Shown here: positions 8,025 to 16,602 of the stretch, in pieces
Numbering within the stretch: position 1 is the first letter of the stretch
How the letters are laid out: the number at the start of each line of letters is the position of its first letter
DNA from: Xanthobacter tagetidis
Lineage (GTDB): Bacteria > Pseudomonadota > Alphaproteobacteria > Rhizobiales > Xanthobacteraceae
Direction: 5' to 3'
DNA length: 64,000 nucleotides
Assembly (NCBI RefSeq): GCF_003667445.1
Contig: NZ_RCTF01000016.1
Location: forward strand, 54,365-118,364
The notes under the pieces: generated by a model
Seen by the model: the letters and a program-made list of their open reading frames with translations, nothing else
Told to the model about the DNA's origin: nothing
The model's database searches: none
Program-made: the position numbers and the translations under genes

Positions 8025-8885
8025 TCAGTCCGTATCGAGGGGGAACAGGCGGAAATAGATGAACACCGCCACCGAGAGGATGAGGAACGAGATGGTGGCG
8101 ATGGCCGCGCCGCCGCCGATGTCGAACAGCGAGAAGGCGGTCTTGTAGGACAGGATGGCGAGGTGCTCCGTCGCCCCCACCGGACCGCCCTGGGTGAGCA
8201 GCCAGATCACGTCGAACTTGTTGAACATCCACACCGCCCGCAGCAGCACGATGACGGTGAGTATCGGCTTCAGCATCGGCAGGGTGATGTGGAAGAAGCG
8301 CTGCACCGCATTGGTGCCGTCCACCTTCGCCGCCTCGTAGAGCGAGGCCGGCACGGTCTGGAGCGCGGCGAGGAAGGTGGTGGTGACGAACGGCGTCCAC
8401 ATCCACACGCTCACCAGGATCACCGAGGTCATGGCCGCGGCCGGGCTCTCGAACCAGCTCACCGGCGGCAATCCGAGCGCGGCGATCACGGCGGTGAGCA
8501 CGCCGATGGAGCCGTCCACCATCCACTTGAAGGTGAGCACCACCACGACCGTGGGCAACAGGTACGGGAGGATGGAGAGGCCGCGCACGATGTTGCGGAA
8601 CGGGAACACCTGGTTCAGCACCAGAGCGAAGCCGATGCCCAGCACCACCTGCAGCACGATGGTGCCGAGCGAATAGACGAAGCCGTTGATGAGCGCGCGC
8701 CAGAAGGTCCAGTCCGAGAGCACGCGGGCATAATTGTCGAGCCCCGCCCATTGCGGCGTGCCGACGAAGCTGTCCATCCGGTAGAAGCTCAGCGAGATGG
8801 CATAGGCCACCGGCGCCACGATCAGCAGCAGCGTCGCGGCGAGGCCGATGCCCAGGAAGGAATAGATGGTGGCGCGTGAGCTCAA
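8025..8885 (-). CDS. Carbohydrate ABC transporter permease, MalF/UgpA type
   Basis: 286 residues with six predicted helices and the EAA loop (LYEAAKVDGTNAVQRFFHITLPML). It starts at TTG (8885) with an AAGGA ribosome site about nine bases upstream; no ATG or GTG fits better. Together with the following MalG-type gene it forms the membrane channel of the CUT1-type importer. The 188 bases separating it from the binding-protein gene hold a REP-like doublet, which may lower expression of the permeases relative to the binding protein. Confidence 0.92.
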   Translation of the reverse strand: MSSRATIYSFLGIGLAATLLLIVAPVAYAISLSFYRMDSFVGTPQWAGLDNYARVLSDWTFWRALINGFVYSLGTIVLQVVLGIGFALVLNQVFPFRNIVRGLSILPYLLPTVVVVLTFKWMVDGSIGVLTAVIAALGLPPVSWFESPAAAMTSVILVSVWMWTPFVTTTFLAALQTVPASLYEAAKVDGTNAVQRFFHITLPMLKPILTVIVLLRAVWMFNKFDVIWLLTQGGPVGATEHLAILSYKTAFSLFDIGGGAAIATISFLILSVAVFIYFRLFPLDTD

Positions 8886-8947
8886 GGCGATGTCCTTGCG
8901 ATGCGTTTGCGTCGATGCTTCGGCGTAGGGGATTGATCCTCCACGCC

Positions 8948-9055
8948 GTCATGCCCCGGTCTATCCGGGGCATCCACCAGGCCGCCGCCCCGCGGCCCCA
9001 GCCCGATCGCCGGCCCGGCCGCAGGGTGGATCCCCCGGACAAGCCGGGGGACGAG
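8948..9055. repeat. REP-like inverted doublet 1
   Basis: Two 30-base palindromic units face each other. The first (8948-8977) is GTCATGCCCCGG, a short loop, then CCGGGGCATCCAC. The second (9026-9055) is the inverse type, GTGGATCCCCCGGACAAGCC followed by its complement. About 48 bases separate them. The same arrangement occurs at 27225, 27384, 33831 and 38017. It lies between the binding-protein and permease genes of one operon. Confidence 0.8.
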
Positions 9056-9073
9056 TGCGCGCCTGCGGCACCC

Positions 9074-10399
9074 TTACGCGATCACCTGGCGCATGCGGTC
9101 GGCCGCCACCTTCACGCATTCAGCGGAGGCCATCCCCTTCAGGCACTTGTTCTGCAGCATCTCCGGGAACACGAAGGCCTCGAAGATCTTGCCCGGCTTC
9201 AGGCTCGGCGTCGGCCCCTGGGTGTCGATCGAGGTGAGGATGATGTTCTTGTCGGTCAGGAAGCGCCGCATCTCCTCCACCGCCGCATTGTGCTTCTCGA
9301 TCAGCGGGTGCGCGCGCCAGCGGGCGTCGTCATAGACGTCGAGGCGCGGCGGCTGGAAGTGCAGCGGGGCGGTGTGCAGGAAGTTGATGTACTGGTTCTC
9401 CGTGAACCACCTCATGAACTTCATGGCCTCGTCCGACTGCGGCGTCTTGAGCACCACCCAGCCATCATAGCCGTGGTTCACCGCCTGGTGCTTCCCGGTG
9501 GAATCCATGTAGGGCATGATGCCGTACTGGTCGGCGAGCTTGGGATTGTTGCGCTCCAGGCCCTCGATCAGGCGGCCGGCATAGGCGGTGTGCGCCACCT
9601 TGTCGGAGGTGAAGTTCGAGAGCACTTCGCCGAAGCTCGCCTGGCTCGCGCCGGAGGGCATGGTCTTGTACAGCTCGCCGAAGAAGTCGAGATAGGCGGC
9701 GACCTTCGGGCCGATCTCGGCGCTGTCGAACACGATGTTCCACTTGTCGTCGAAGATCTTGGCGCCCTCGGCCCACATGAAGCCGGGCGAGAGCCAGTTG
9801 GTGGCGCCGTTGGAGCCGATGGGGTAGAGCGCGCCGGACCGGCCGTCGCCGTTCAGCGCCTGGGCGTTGTTGAGGAACTGCGCCCAGGTCTTCGGCACTT
9901 CAAGCTTGTTCTTCTCGTAGAGATCCTTGCGATAGTAGATCCAGGCGAGATTGTAGTCGTAGGGATACCAGTAGACCTTGCCGTCGATGGGGAACAGGAT
10001 GTTCGGCCCCCACTTGTACTTGTCCGTCAGTTCGTTCAGCGGCACCAGATGCCCCTCGCTGGCGAGGATCAGCACGTGGCCGACGAAGGCAAAGGTGGCG
10101 ATGTCGTAGGGCGTGCCGCCGCGCAGCGAGGTCGTCACCTTGGTGAAAACGCCGTCTAGCGGCACGGAATCGATCACCACCTTGGTGCCGAACTGGCGCT
10201 CGTATTCCGCCGCCGCCACCTTCAGCGCGCGGATGCTGTCGATCGAGGTCTCCGCGTTCAGGAAGCGGATGGTCTTGGTGCCCTGGGCGTGCACGGCCGG
10301 GGCGGCAAGGCCGCCCGCCATCACGCCGCCGGCGAGCGCGCCGGCCACCTTCAGCACCGAACGGCGGCTGAGGTCACTCTTGTGGTCCTTCTCATCCAT
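9074..10399 (-). CDS. ABC transporter extracellular solute-binding protein (sugar/polyol)
   Basis: 441 residues. The N-terminus has a twin-arginine leader (DLSRRSVLKVAGALAGG) with cleavage near VHAQG, so the protein is probably exported folded. The mature part follows the family 1 (MalE/UgpB) pattern: TIRFLNAETSID, a YNLAWIYYRKDLYEKN block and GYDGWVVLKTPQSDEAMKF. I chose ATG at 10399 for its GGGAGG ribosome site; an upstream extension has none. It is the ligand-recognition subunit of the CUT1 importer encoded on both sides. The ligand is likely a polyol or sugar judged from the kinase and dehydrogenase in the operon. Confidence 0.9.
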   Translation of the reverse strand: MDEKDHKSDLSRRSVLKVAGALAGGVMAGGLAAPAVHAQGTKTIRFLNAETSIDSIRALKVAAAEYERQFGTKVVIDSVPLDGVFTKVTTSLRGGTPYDIATFAFVGHVLILASEGHLVPLNELTDKYKWGPNILFPIDGKVYWYPYDYNLAWIYYRKDLYEKNKLEVPKTWAQFLNNAQALNGDGRSGALYPIGSNGATNWLSPGFMWAEGAKIFDDKWNIVFDSAEIGPKVAAYLDFFGELYKTMPSGASQASFGEVLSNFTSDKVAHTAYAGRLIEGLERNNPKLADQYGIMPYMDSTGKHQAVNHGYDGWVVLKTPQSDEAMKFMRWFTENQYINFLHTAPLHFQPPRLDVYDDARWRAHPLIEKHNAAVEEMRRFLTDKNIILTSIDTQGPTPSLKPGKIFEAFVFPEMLQNKCLKGMASAECVKVAADRMRQVIA

Positions 10400-10452
10400 G
10401 TGCCGATCCTCCCTTATGTATTTGTTTTGACGTCTACTCTTCCATCCCACGT

Positions 10453-11547
10453 TCAGGCCGCCGGTCGCGCGCCGGCCTGTGCGTTCCCACTCTCGATCCG
10501 CATGCCGGTCCCGGCGTCGAACACGTGCAGCCGCTCGGGCCTGAGCGAGACCGGCACCACCGATCCGGGGCGCACCGCGTCCGTGCGCTCCACGAGCACG
10601 CGCATGCGCGTTGCGCCGATGCGGCCGATGAGGAGCGTCTGCGCGCCCAGTTGCTCGATCACGCTGACCTCCAGCGCCAGGGCGCCGGGCGCCTGACCCG
10701 CCGGCATGTGCTCGGGCCGCACGCCCACCACCAGCGCGGTGCCCTCGCGCGCCGAAACACCCGGCGGCAGATCGAGCGCGAGGCCGCCGGCGGCGAACCG
10801 TCCGCCCTCGGCGCGCCCCTCCACCAGGTTCATCTCGGGGGCGCCGATGAAGCCGGCGACGAACAGGTTCTGCGGCCGGTCGTAGACCTCCAGCGGCCGG
10901 CCCACCTGCTGCACATGGCCATCGCGCATGATGACGATGCGGTCGGCGAGCGTCATCGCCTCCACCTGGTCGTGGGTGACATAGACCATAGAGGTGCCGA
11001 CCTCCTGGTGCAGACGCGCGATCTCCTCGCGCATGCGCACGCGCAGCTTGGCGTCGAGGTTGGAGAGCGGCTCGTCGAGCAGGAACACCTCCGGCTCGCG
11101 CACCAGAGCGCGGCCGAGCGCCACGCGCTGCATCTGGCCGCCGGACAGCTGCTTGGGCTTGCGTTCCAGGTAGGGGTCGAGGCCGAGCATGGCGGAGGCC
11201 GCCTTCACCCGGCGGTCGATCTCCGTGCGCTCCATCTTGCGCATGCGCAGGCCGAAGGCGAGGTTCTCATAGATGGTCTTGTGCGGGTAGAGCGCATAGT
11301 TCTGGAACACCATGGCGATGTTCCGGTCCTTCGGCTCCAGGCGCGTGACATCGCGCGCGCCGATCTCGATGGTGCCGGAGGTGATCTCCTCCAGCCCCGC
11401 GATCATGCGCAGCGTGGTGGACTTGCCGCAGCCCGACGGCCCCAGGAAGACGACGAACTCGCCGTCCTGGATGTGGAGATCCACCCCATGGACCGCCACG
11501 ACGGAGCCGTAGGCCTTGCGGACCTTGTTCAGTGTGACCTGAGCCAT
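10453..11547 (-). CDS. ABC transporter ATP-binding protein, UgpC/MalK type
   Basis: 364 residues. The ATPase domain shows Walker A (GPSGCGKST), the Q-loop (MVFQNYALYPH), the signature LSGGQMQRVALGRALV and Walker B (VFLLDEPLSNLD), then a switch His (VTHDQ). After residue about 240 comes the regulatory TOBE/OB domain (VGVRPEHMPAG, SLRPERLHVFD) typical of CUT1 ATPases. A GGCAGGAGAAG ribosome site precedes ATG. It energises the permease pair of this operon. Confidence 0.95.
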   Translation of the reverse strand: MAQVTLNKVRKAYGSVVAVHGVDLHIQDGEFVVFLGPSGCGKSTTLRMIAGLEEITSGTIEIGARDVTRLEPKDRNIAMVFQNYALYPHKTIYENLAFGLRMRKMERTEIDRRVKAASAMLGLDPYLERKPKQLSGGQMQRVALGRALVREPEVFLLDEPLSNLDAKLRVRMREEIARLHQEVGTSMVYVTHDQVEAMTLADRIVIMRDGHVQQVGRPLEVYDRPQNLFVAGFIGAPEMNLVEGRAEGGRFAAGGLALDLPPGVSAREGTALVVGVRPEHMPAGQAPGALALEVSVIEQLGAQTLLIGRIGATRMRVLVERTDAVRPGSVVPVSLRPERLHVFDAGTGMRIESGNAQAGARPAA

Positions 11548-11576
11548 CTTCTCCTGCCGTGCTCCCTGCCGCTTGC

Positions 11577-13091
11577 TCAGCGGCCGCGGACGAAATCGTG
11601 GATGCGGTGGTTGATGGGCGCGAGCGCCTTCTGCGTATCGGCATAGATCGGGTGGCCGCGCGCATAGAGCGCCGCCCGCGCGGGGTCGGGCGCGGTGCGC
11701 CAGACGATGTCGATGGCACGGGCTGCCGCACGCGCATCCGGATAGATGCCGACGCCCACCCCGGCGATCAGCGCCGCGCCGAACGAGGCCTCCGCCACCG
11801 CCGGCAGTTCCACCTCGACGTTCAGCACGTCCGCCACGATCTGCCGCCACAGCGCGCTCTTCGCCCCGCCGCCGGTGAGCCGCGCGGTGGTGAAGGAGAG
11901 CCCCTTGGCGTTCAGCGCCAGCATGCAGTCCTTCAGCGAATAGGCGATGCCCTCGTAAAGCGCGCGCACGAAGTGGCCGGGGCCGTGGTTGAAGCCCATG
12001 CCCACATAGTCCGCGCGCAGCAGCGGGTCCCAGTGCGGCGAGCGCTCGCCGTTGAGATAGGGGTGGAAGAACAGCCCTTCCGACCCCGGCGCCACGGCGG
12101 CGGCGGCGGCGTCCATGGCGGAGAACACGGCCGCGCCGTCCTCACCGTCGCGGCGGAAGAAGGTGTCGCGCAGCCATTTGTGCGCCGAAGCGCAGGAATT
12201 GGTGGCGGCGATGACATACCAGTGATCCGGCACCACGTGGGGATAGTTGATGACGGTGAAATCGGGATGCGGCGCGCGGGTCAGCGCGCTCACGGTGGCG
12301 GCGGTGGCGAGCTTCACCACGCCGAGGCCCTCGCGGATCATGCCGGCGCCATAGGTCTCCGCCGCCGTGTCGGAGGTGCCGCACACCACCGGCGTGCCCT
12401 CCTTCAGCCCGGTCGCCCGCGCCGCTTCGGCGGTGACGGCGCCGACCACGGCGGTGGTGGGGACGATGGGCGGCAGCGTCTCCATCGGCCAGCCGATCAT
12501 GTCGCACAAGTCGCGCGACCAGCCGCCGGTATCCACATCCGCCATGAGGGTGCCGACCGCGTCGATGAAGTCGGTCTCCCACGTGCCGGTGAGGCGCGCG
12601 CGCAGCCAGTCCTTGGCGACGTAGAGCCGCTTGACCCGCGCGAAGGCCTGCGGCTCGTGCCGCGCCAGCCACAGCATCTGCGGCAGGGTCCAGGTGGGGT
12701 TGGCGCGGTTGGCGCCGATCTCAAGGATGCGCGCGTCGGCCTTCTCCCGCAGGAACGCGGTCTCGGCGCCCGAGCGCTGGTCGTTCCACAGGATGGCGGG
12801 GCGGATGACGCGCCCGCCGGCGTCCTCAAGCACCTGCGTGTGCGCGCCGGCGGAGAAGGAGACGGCGGCGACGCGCGCTGCGTCGCCGCCGGCCTGCGCG
12901 AGCGCACGGGGGAGCGTCTCGCACATGGCGCGCCACCAGTCGGCGGGGTCCTGCTCGCTCCAGCCGGGGTGCGGCGCTGACGTGGCAACAGGCGCCGACG
13001 CCTCGCCCGCCAGCGTCCCGTCGATGCGGACGATGCTGGTCTTGAGCGCTCCGGCGCCGAGGTCGATGCCGATGAGGAGGTCGGCGGTCAC
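11577..13091 (-). CDS. FGGY-family carbohydrate kinase (xylulokinase-like)
   Basis: 504 residues, the usual FGGY length. The N-terminal ATPase lobe begins LLIGIDLGAGALKTSIV, a phosphate-binding loop, and the second lobe has GTSDTAAETYGAG and, near residue 400, LTGGGAKSALWRQIVADVL, matching the FGGY C-terminal signature. The DQRSGAE block (NDQRSGAETAFL) resembles xylulokinases. It should phosphorylate a ketose or polyol produced from the imported substrate. GTG at 13091 is the start. It is separated by 29 bases from the ATPase gene and 39 from the upstream oxidase. Confidence 0.88.
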   Translation of the reverse strand: MTADLLIGIDLGAGALKTSIVRIDGTLAGEASAPVATSAPHPGWSEQDPADWWRAMCETLPRALAQAGGDAARVAAVSFSAGAHTQVLEDAGGRVIRPAILWNDQRSGAETAFLREKADARILEIGANRANPTWTLPQMLWLARHEPQAFARVKRLYVAKDWLRARLTGTWETDFIDAVGTLMADVDTGGWSRDLCDMIGWPMETLPPIVPTTAVVGAVTAEAARATGLKEGTPVVCGTSDTAAETYGAGMIREGLGVVKLATAATVSALTRAPHPDFTVINYPHVVPDHWYVIAATNSCASAHKWLRDTFFRRDGEDGAAVFSAMDAAAAAVAPGSEGLFFHPYLNGERSPHWDPLLRADYVGMGFNHGPGHFVRALYEGIAYSLKDCMLALNAKGLSFTTARLTGGGAKSALWRQIVADVLNVEVELPAVAEASFGAALIAGVGVGIYPDARAAARAIDIVWRTAPDPARAALYARGHPIYADTQKALAPINHRIHDFVRGR

Positions 13092-13130
13092 GATGGGCGC
13101 CTCCCGCCTCGGCCTGTCGGCTGCGTCATC

Positions 13131-14618
13131 TCACACCTCTCCCCGGCGCAGGTCCACCGCGCCGGCGGCGCCGCGCAGGCCGAGCTTGCCGGGATTCATG
13201 AGGTTGTCCGGGTCGAGCGCATCCTTGATCTTCTGGATCACGCCGAGGCCGGCGCCCAGCTCCTTCTCGATCCAGGGATTGCGGAACAGGCCGACGCCGT
13301 GATGGTGGGCGATCGAGCCGCCATGCTCCAGGGTCAGCGACTGCAGCGCCTCCCAGAGCCTGGAATGCAGCGGCAGCGCCTCGGCCTCGTCCATGGGCGG
13401 CAGGCGGATGGTCATGTACTGGCACGCGCCCTCGGGATAGACGTGCGACCAGTGGGCGCCGAAATGGATCTTGGGATAGATCTCCCGCACCGCCGCGCTC
13501 ATGGCCGCATACATGCCGGGGATGGCGGACCAGTTGCCGGTCACTTCCACCGTGTCGTTGTAGTAGCCCGCCGCCTGCCATTTCTGGGAATAGGCGACAT
13601 AGCGGTTCTCCTTCCAGTGCCGGAAGGGACCGTCCGGGGCCACCTCGCCGCCGACGCTGGCGACGATGTCGAGCGCCGCCGTCTGCTCGGCGCCCAGCAC
13701 CGGCTCGGCGCCGGAGAAGACGAGGATGGCGAGGATGGGCTTCGCCTTGAACTGGTCGAGCCCCTCGGTGCGCTCGCGGCTCTCCGCTTCGTCATAGATG
13801 CGCACCACGGTGGGGCGCAGCTCCGCCTGCATGATGCGCCGCGCCGCCTCCCAGGCTGCCTCCAGCGAGGGCAGCGCCAGCACCACGCCGCGCTCCTCCT
13901 CCGGCAGGCGCCACAGGCGCAGCGTCAGCTCGGTGATGATGCCGAAGGCGCCCTCGCTGCCGACCAGCAGGTCGCGGATTGAGGGGCCGACCGAGCGGCG
14001 CGCCACGGGGCGGATCTCCAGCGGCGTGCCGTCCGGCAGCACCGCCTTGAGGCCGATGACGATGTCCTCGATCTTGCCGTAGCGGCTGGAGGCCTGGCCG
14101 CCGCCGCGGCAGGCGGCCCAGCCGCCCACGGTGGAAATCTCGATCGACTGCGGCAGGTGGCCGGTGGTGAAGCCCTCGGCATTGAGGGCGTTCTCGAACA
14201 CCATGCCGTTCATGCCCGCCTGGACCGTGACCATGGCGTCCTGCGGGTTGATGGACACGATCTGGTCAAGGCGCCGCAGGTCCACCATCACTTCGCGGTG
14301 GAGCGGAATGGCGCCGCCGAGCACGCCCGAACCATTGCCGAACGGGATCAGCTCCACCTTGCGGGCGTTCGCCAGCTTCACGATGGCCGCCACCTCGGCA
14401 TCCGAGCCGGGCCGCACCACGAGGCGCGGCACCACGCCGGCGAGCTTGCCGAAGCGCTCGCGGAAATTGGCGAACGGCAGCCGGTCGTGGGCATAAGCGC
14501 GCCGCGCCTCGAACTCGCTGAGGACGTTGGCGTCGCCGACGATGGCCGCGAGCGCGGCGGCAAGGTCGGCATCCACTTCGTCGGAGGTCTTGGCGGCGGC
14601 GATGGTCAGGCCGGTCAT
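13131..14618 (-). CDS. FAD-binding oxidase/dehydrogenase (PCMH family, AGPS/GlcD-like)
   Basis: 495 residues. The PCMH-type FAD domain spans residues about 50-230: PRLVVRPGSDAEVAAIVKLA, IPFGNGSGVLGG, and the WAACRGGGQASSRYGKIED and LVGSEGAFGIITE blocks. The C-terminal cap carries SIAHHHGVGLFR, a motif shared with alkyl-DHAP synthase, and ends with an NLMNPGKLG-type tail seen in D-lactate and glycolate oxidases. Likely substrate is a hydroxy acid or polyol. ATG at 14618 has an AAGAGG ribosome site; a longer frame upstream lacks one. It is the first structural gene of the operon. Confidence 0.85.
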   Translation of the reverse strand: MTGLTIAAAKTSDEVDADLAAALAAIVGDANVLSEFEARRAYAHDRLPFANFRERFGKLAGVVPRLVVRPGSDAEVAAIVKLANARKVELIPFGNGSGVLGGAIPLHREVMVDLRRLDQIVSINPQDAMVTVQAGMNGMVFENALNAEGFTTGHLPQSIEISTVGGWAACRGGGQASSRYGKIEDIVIGLKAVLPDGTPLEIRPVARRSVGPSIRDLLVGSEGAFGIITELTLRLWRLPEEERGVVLALPSLEAAWEAARRIMQAELRPTVVRIYDEAESRERTEGLDQFKAKPILAILVFSGAEPVLGAEQTAALDIVASVGGEVAPDGPFRHWKENRYVAYSQKWQAAGYYNDTVEVTGNWSAIPGMYAAMSAAVREIYPKIHFGAHWSHVYPEGACQYMTIRLPPMDEAEALPLHSRLWEALQSLTLEHGGSIAHHHGVGLFRNPWIEKELGAGLGVIQKIKDALDPDNLMNPGKLGLRGAAGAVDLRRGEV

Positions 14619-15101
14619 GGGCACCTCTTGCGGGAAGAGGCGCGCACCTATGGCCCCGCGCTGCGGGGTCCCATCGTGGCGTCCTCCCTCGTTCTTCTTG
14701 AGCAATCGTTTGTTCAAAGCTGTCAGACCCGGCGGGAGCCGTCAAGCGGGAATGTTGGAAGGCGGCGCGGGACGCGAAAGCCGGGAGCGACGCGGAGCCC
14801 TCTCCCGCTTGCGGGGGAGGGCAGGGAGGGGGAAATCGCTTTCCGCAAAGGCGAACGCTGGAGGGCTTCCTCCCGGACCTGCCCCCTCCCCTCCCTCCCC
14901 CGCAAGCGGGAGAGGGGGCGCGAACGGCGGGGTCGTCGCCCGGCAGGGACTCCCCGCTGCCTCCGGTGCGCCCGGCATCGGGCGCGCCCGAACCCAACGC
15001 CCCCATCCCCTCACCCTGCCCTCTCCCGCCGGGCAGAGGGTTCTCCACCAAACAAGCGGCGCGGCAGGTGGATGTAGCAGGCAGAAGCCAGCCGCTGCGC
15101 C
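14619..15101. other. 483-base intergenic region between oxidase and LacI gene
   Basis: No gene is supported here. It contains the probable operon promoter near the oxidase end and a long GC-rich inverted repeat (14797-14919). A further short copy of the same CCCTCTCCCGCC-type motif lies near 15020. Confidence 0.6.
14797..14919. repeat. Purine/pyrimidine-rich inverted repeat, copy 1
   Basis: Arm 1 (about 14797-14832) reads CCCTCTCCCGCTTGCGGG and onward; arm 2 (about 14882-14919) is nearly its reverse complement, with about 50 bases between them. Each arm is itself partly palindromic. A related element with the same layout lies at 42333-42460. Confidence 0.65.
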
Positions 15102-16148
15102 CTACCCAGGCGCCGGCCCGGTCGAGGCGCGGGGGATGAGGTCGCCGGGCGGCAGCGGCGGGACCGGGTCGGGGTGCTCGCCCGCAAGGCTGCGCACCAG
15201 CAGCGAGGCGGCGACGCGGCCCATCTCCTCGGTGGGCATCATCACCGTGGTGAGGCTGGGATAGAGCAGGCGCGCCACCGGCGCATCGTGCAGGCCGGCG
15301 ACCGAAATGTCCTGGGGGATGCGCCAGCCCGCCGCGTGCAGCACCGACATGGCGCCGGCTGCGGAAACCAGGGTCGCCGCCAGCACCGCCGTGGGGCGCT
15401 GCGGCAGCAATTCGGCCATGGCGCGGGCGCCGCCCTCGGCGGTGTAGCCGGCGGTGGCCACCAGCACCGGATCGAAGGCGATGCCGGCCGCCTCCAGACC
15501 CTCGCGATAGCCCTCCAGGCGCTGCGCCGCGTTGAAGCCCTGCGCCCGGCCGGAGAGGTGGGCGACGCGCCGGTGGCCGAGCCCGACGAGATGCTCGACC
15601 CCCCGGCGCGCCGCCGCCCGGCTGTCCAGCACCACCGAGAGCGGCGCGCCGGGCAGGATGCGGTTCATCAGCACAAACGGCACGTGCGCGGCGGCAAGGT
15701 CTGAGCGCAGCACCTCGTCGTCGTCGAGGCTCGCCACCAACAGCCCGTCCACCCGGTTGGTCTGGGAGAGCTTGGCGATGGTGGTGGCGGTGGTGCCGGG
15801 CTCGCGGTGGGAGATCAGCAGCGAATAGCCCAGCTCCGCCGCCGCCTGCTCGGCGCCGCGGATGGCCGCGGCGAACACCGGATTGTCGAGCTGCGGCACG
15901 ACGATGCCCAGCGTGTCGGTGCGCGCCGTGCGCAGGCCGCGCGCCAGGGAATTGGGGCGATAGGCCAAGTCCTCGGCGACCTTCAGGATGCGCGCGCGCG
16001 TCTCCTCCCGCACCCGCTGGGAGACGTCGCCGCGCAGCACGCGCGAGGCGGTGGACATGTCGACGCCAGCAGTCTGCGCCACGTCGGCGAGGGTCGCCCG
16101 CGGGCTCGCCATCCGCGAACGGGGTGACTCAACGGGTGCGCGCGCCAT
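15102..16148 (-). CDS. LacI-family transcriptional regulator
   Basis: 348 residues. A LacI-type helix-turn-helix occupies residues about 15-65 (ATLADVAQTAGVDMSTASRV, then LAYRPNSLARGLR hinge), followed by a periplasmic-binding-protein-like effector domain (TDTLGIVVPQLDNPVFA, VDGLLVASLDDDE, GHRRVAHLSGRAQGFNAAQR). It begins at ATG 16148; a second ATG 12 codons later is possible. It lies upstream of, and on the same strand as, the sugar or polyol operon and is its obvious regulator, presumably sensing the imported compound or its phosphate. A 483-base gap separates them. Confidence 0.9.
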   Translation of the reverse strand: MARAPVESPRSRMASPRATLADVAQTAGVDMSTASRVLRGDVSQRVREETRARILKVAEDLAYRPNSLARGLRTARTDTLGIVVPQLDNPVFAAAIRGAEQAAAELGYSLLISHREPGTTATTIAKLSQTNRVDGLLVASLDDDEVLRSDLAAAHVPFVLMNRILPGAPLSVVLDSRAAARRGVEHLVGLGHRRVAHLSGRAQGFNAAQRLEGYREGLEAAGIAFDPVLVATAGYTAEGGARAMAELLPQRPTAVLAATLVSAAGAMSVLHAAGWRIPQDISVAGLHDAPVARLLYPSLTTVMMPTEEMGRVAASLLVRSLAGEHPDPVPPLPPGDLIPRASTGPAPG

Positions 16149-16276
16149 GGTGCCTGTCGTGCCGAGCCGCCCGATCGCGTCGGGCGCGCCGCATGGTGGC
16201 AGCGCGGCGAGGCGCTGGCAAACCCGTTGCGGGCCAATCGCTTCGGTCAGGCCGCCGCGAATCGCGGCCGGCCGGC

Positions 16277-16588
16277 TCAGGCGTGCGGAACCGTGACCTC
16301 CAAGCCCTCCAGCTCGGGGCCGACCCGGAGCTGGCACGACAGGCGCGAGCCGGCGCGGGTGTTGAAGGCGCAGTCGAGCATGTCGGCTTCCGCGTCCTCC
16401 GGCTCCGGCAGGCGGGCGATCCAGGCGTCGGCCACCCAGACGTGGCACGAGGCGCAGGCGGCCGAGCCCTCGCACTCGCCGGCGATGCCGATGTCGAGTG
16501 GCCGCAGCGCCTCCATGAGCGAGAGGCCGTCGGCGGCCTCCACTTCGTGGCGGGTGCCGTCGCCGGCGGTGACGATGAGACGCGTCAT
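16277..16588 (-). CDS. [2Fe-2S] ferredoxin, adrenodoxin/putidaredoxin type
   Basis: 103 residues. The cluster ligands are visible as GECEGSAACASC (C-x5-C-x2-C) with a fourth Cys near the C-terminus in RLSCQLRVG. This spacing is that of adrenodoxin and putidaredoxin. A GAGG ribosome site precedes ATG. It starts 14 bases after the flavoprotein reductase stop, so the two are surely co-transcribed, and it should carry single electrons between the reductase and a terminal enzyme, probably the molybdopterin oxidoreductase at the head of the operon. Confidence 0.92.
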   Translation of the reverse strand: MTRLIVTAGDGTRHEVEAADGLSLMEALRPLDIGIAGECEGSAACASCHVWVADAWIARLPEPEDAEADMLDCAFNTRAGSRLSCQLRVGPELEGLEVTVPHA

Positions 16589-16602
16589 GGCGCGAGGGCT
16601 CC

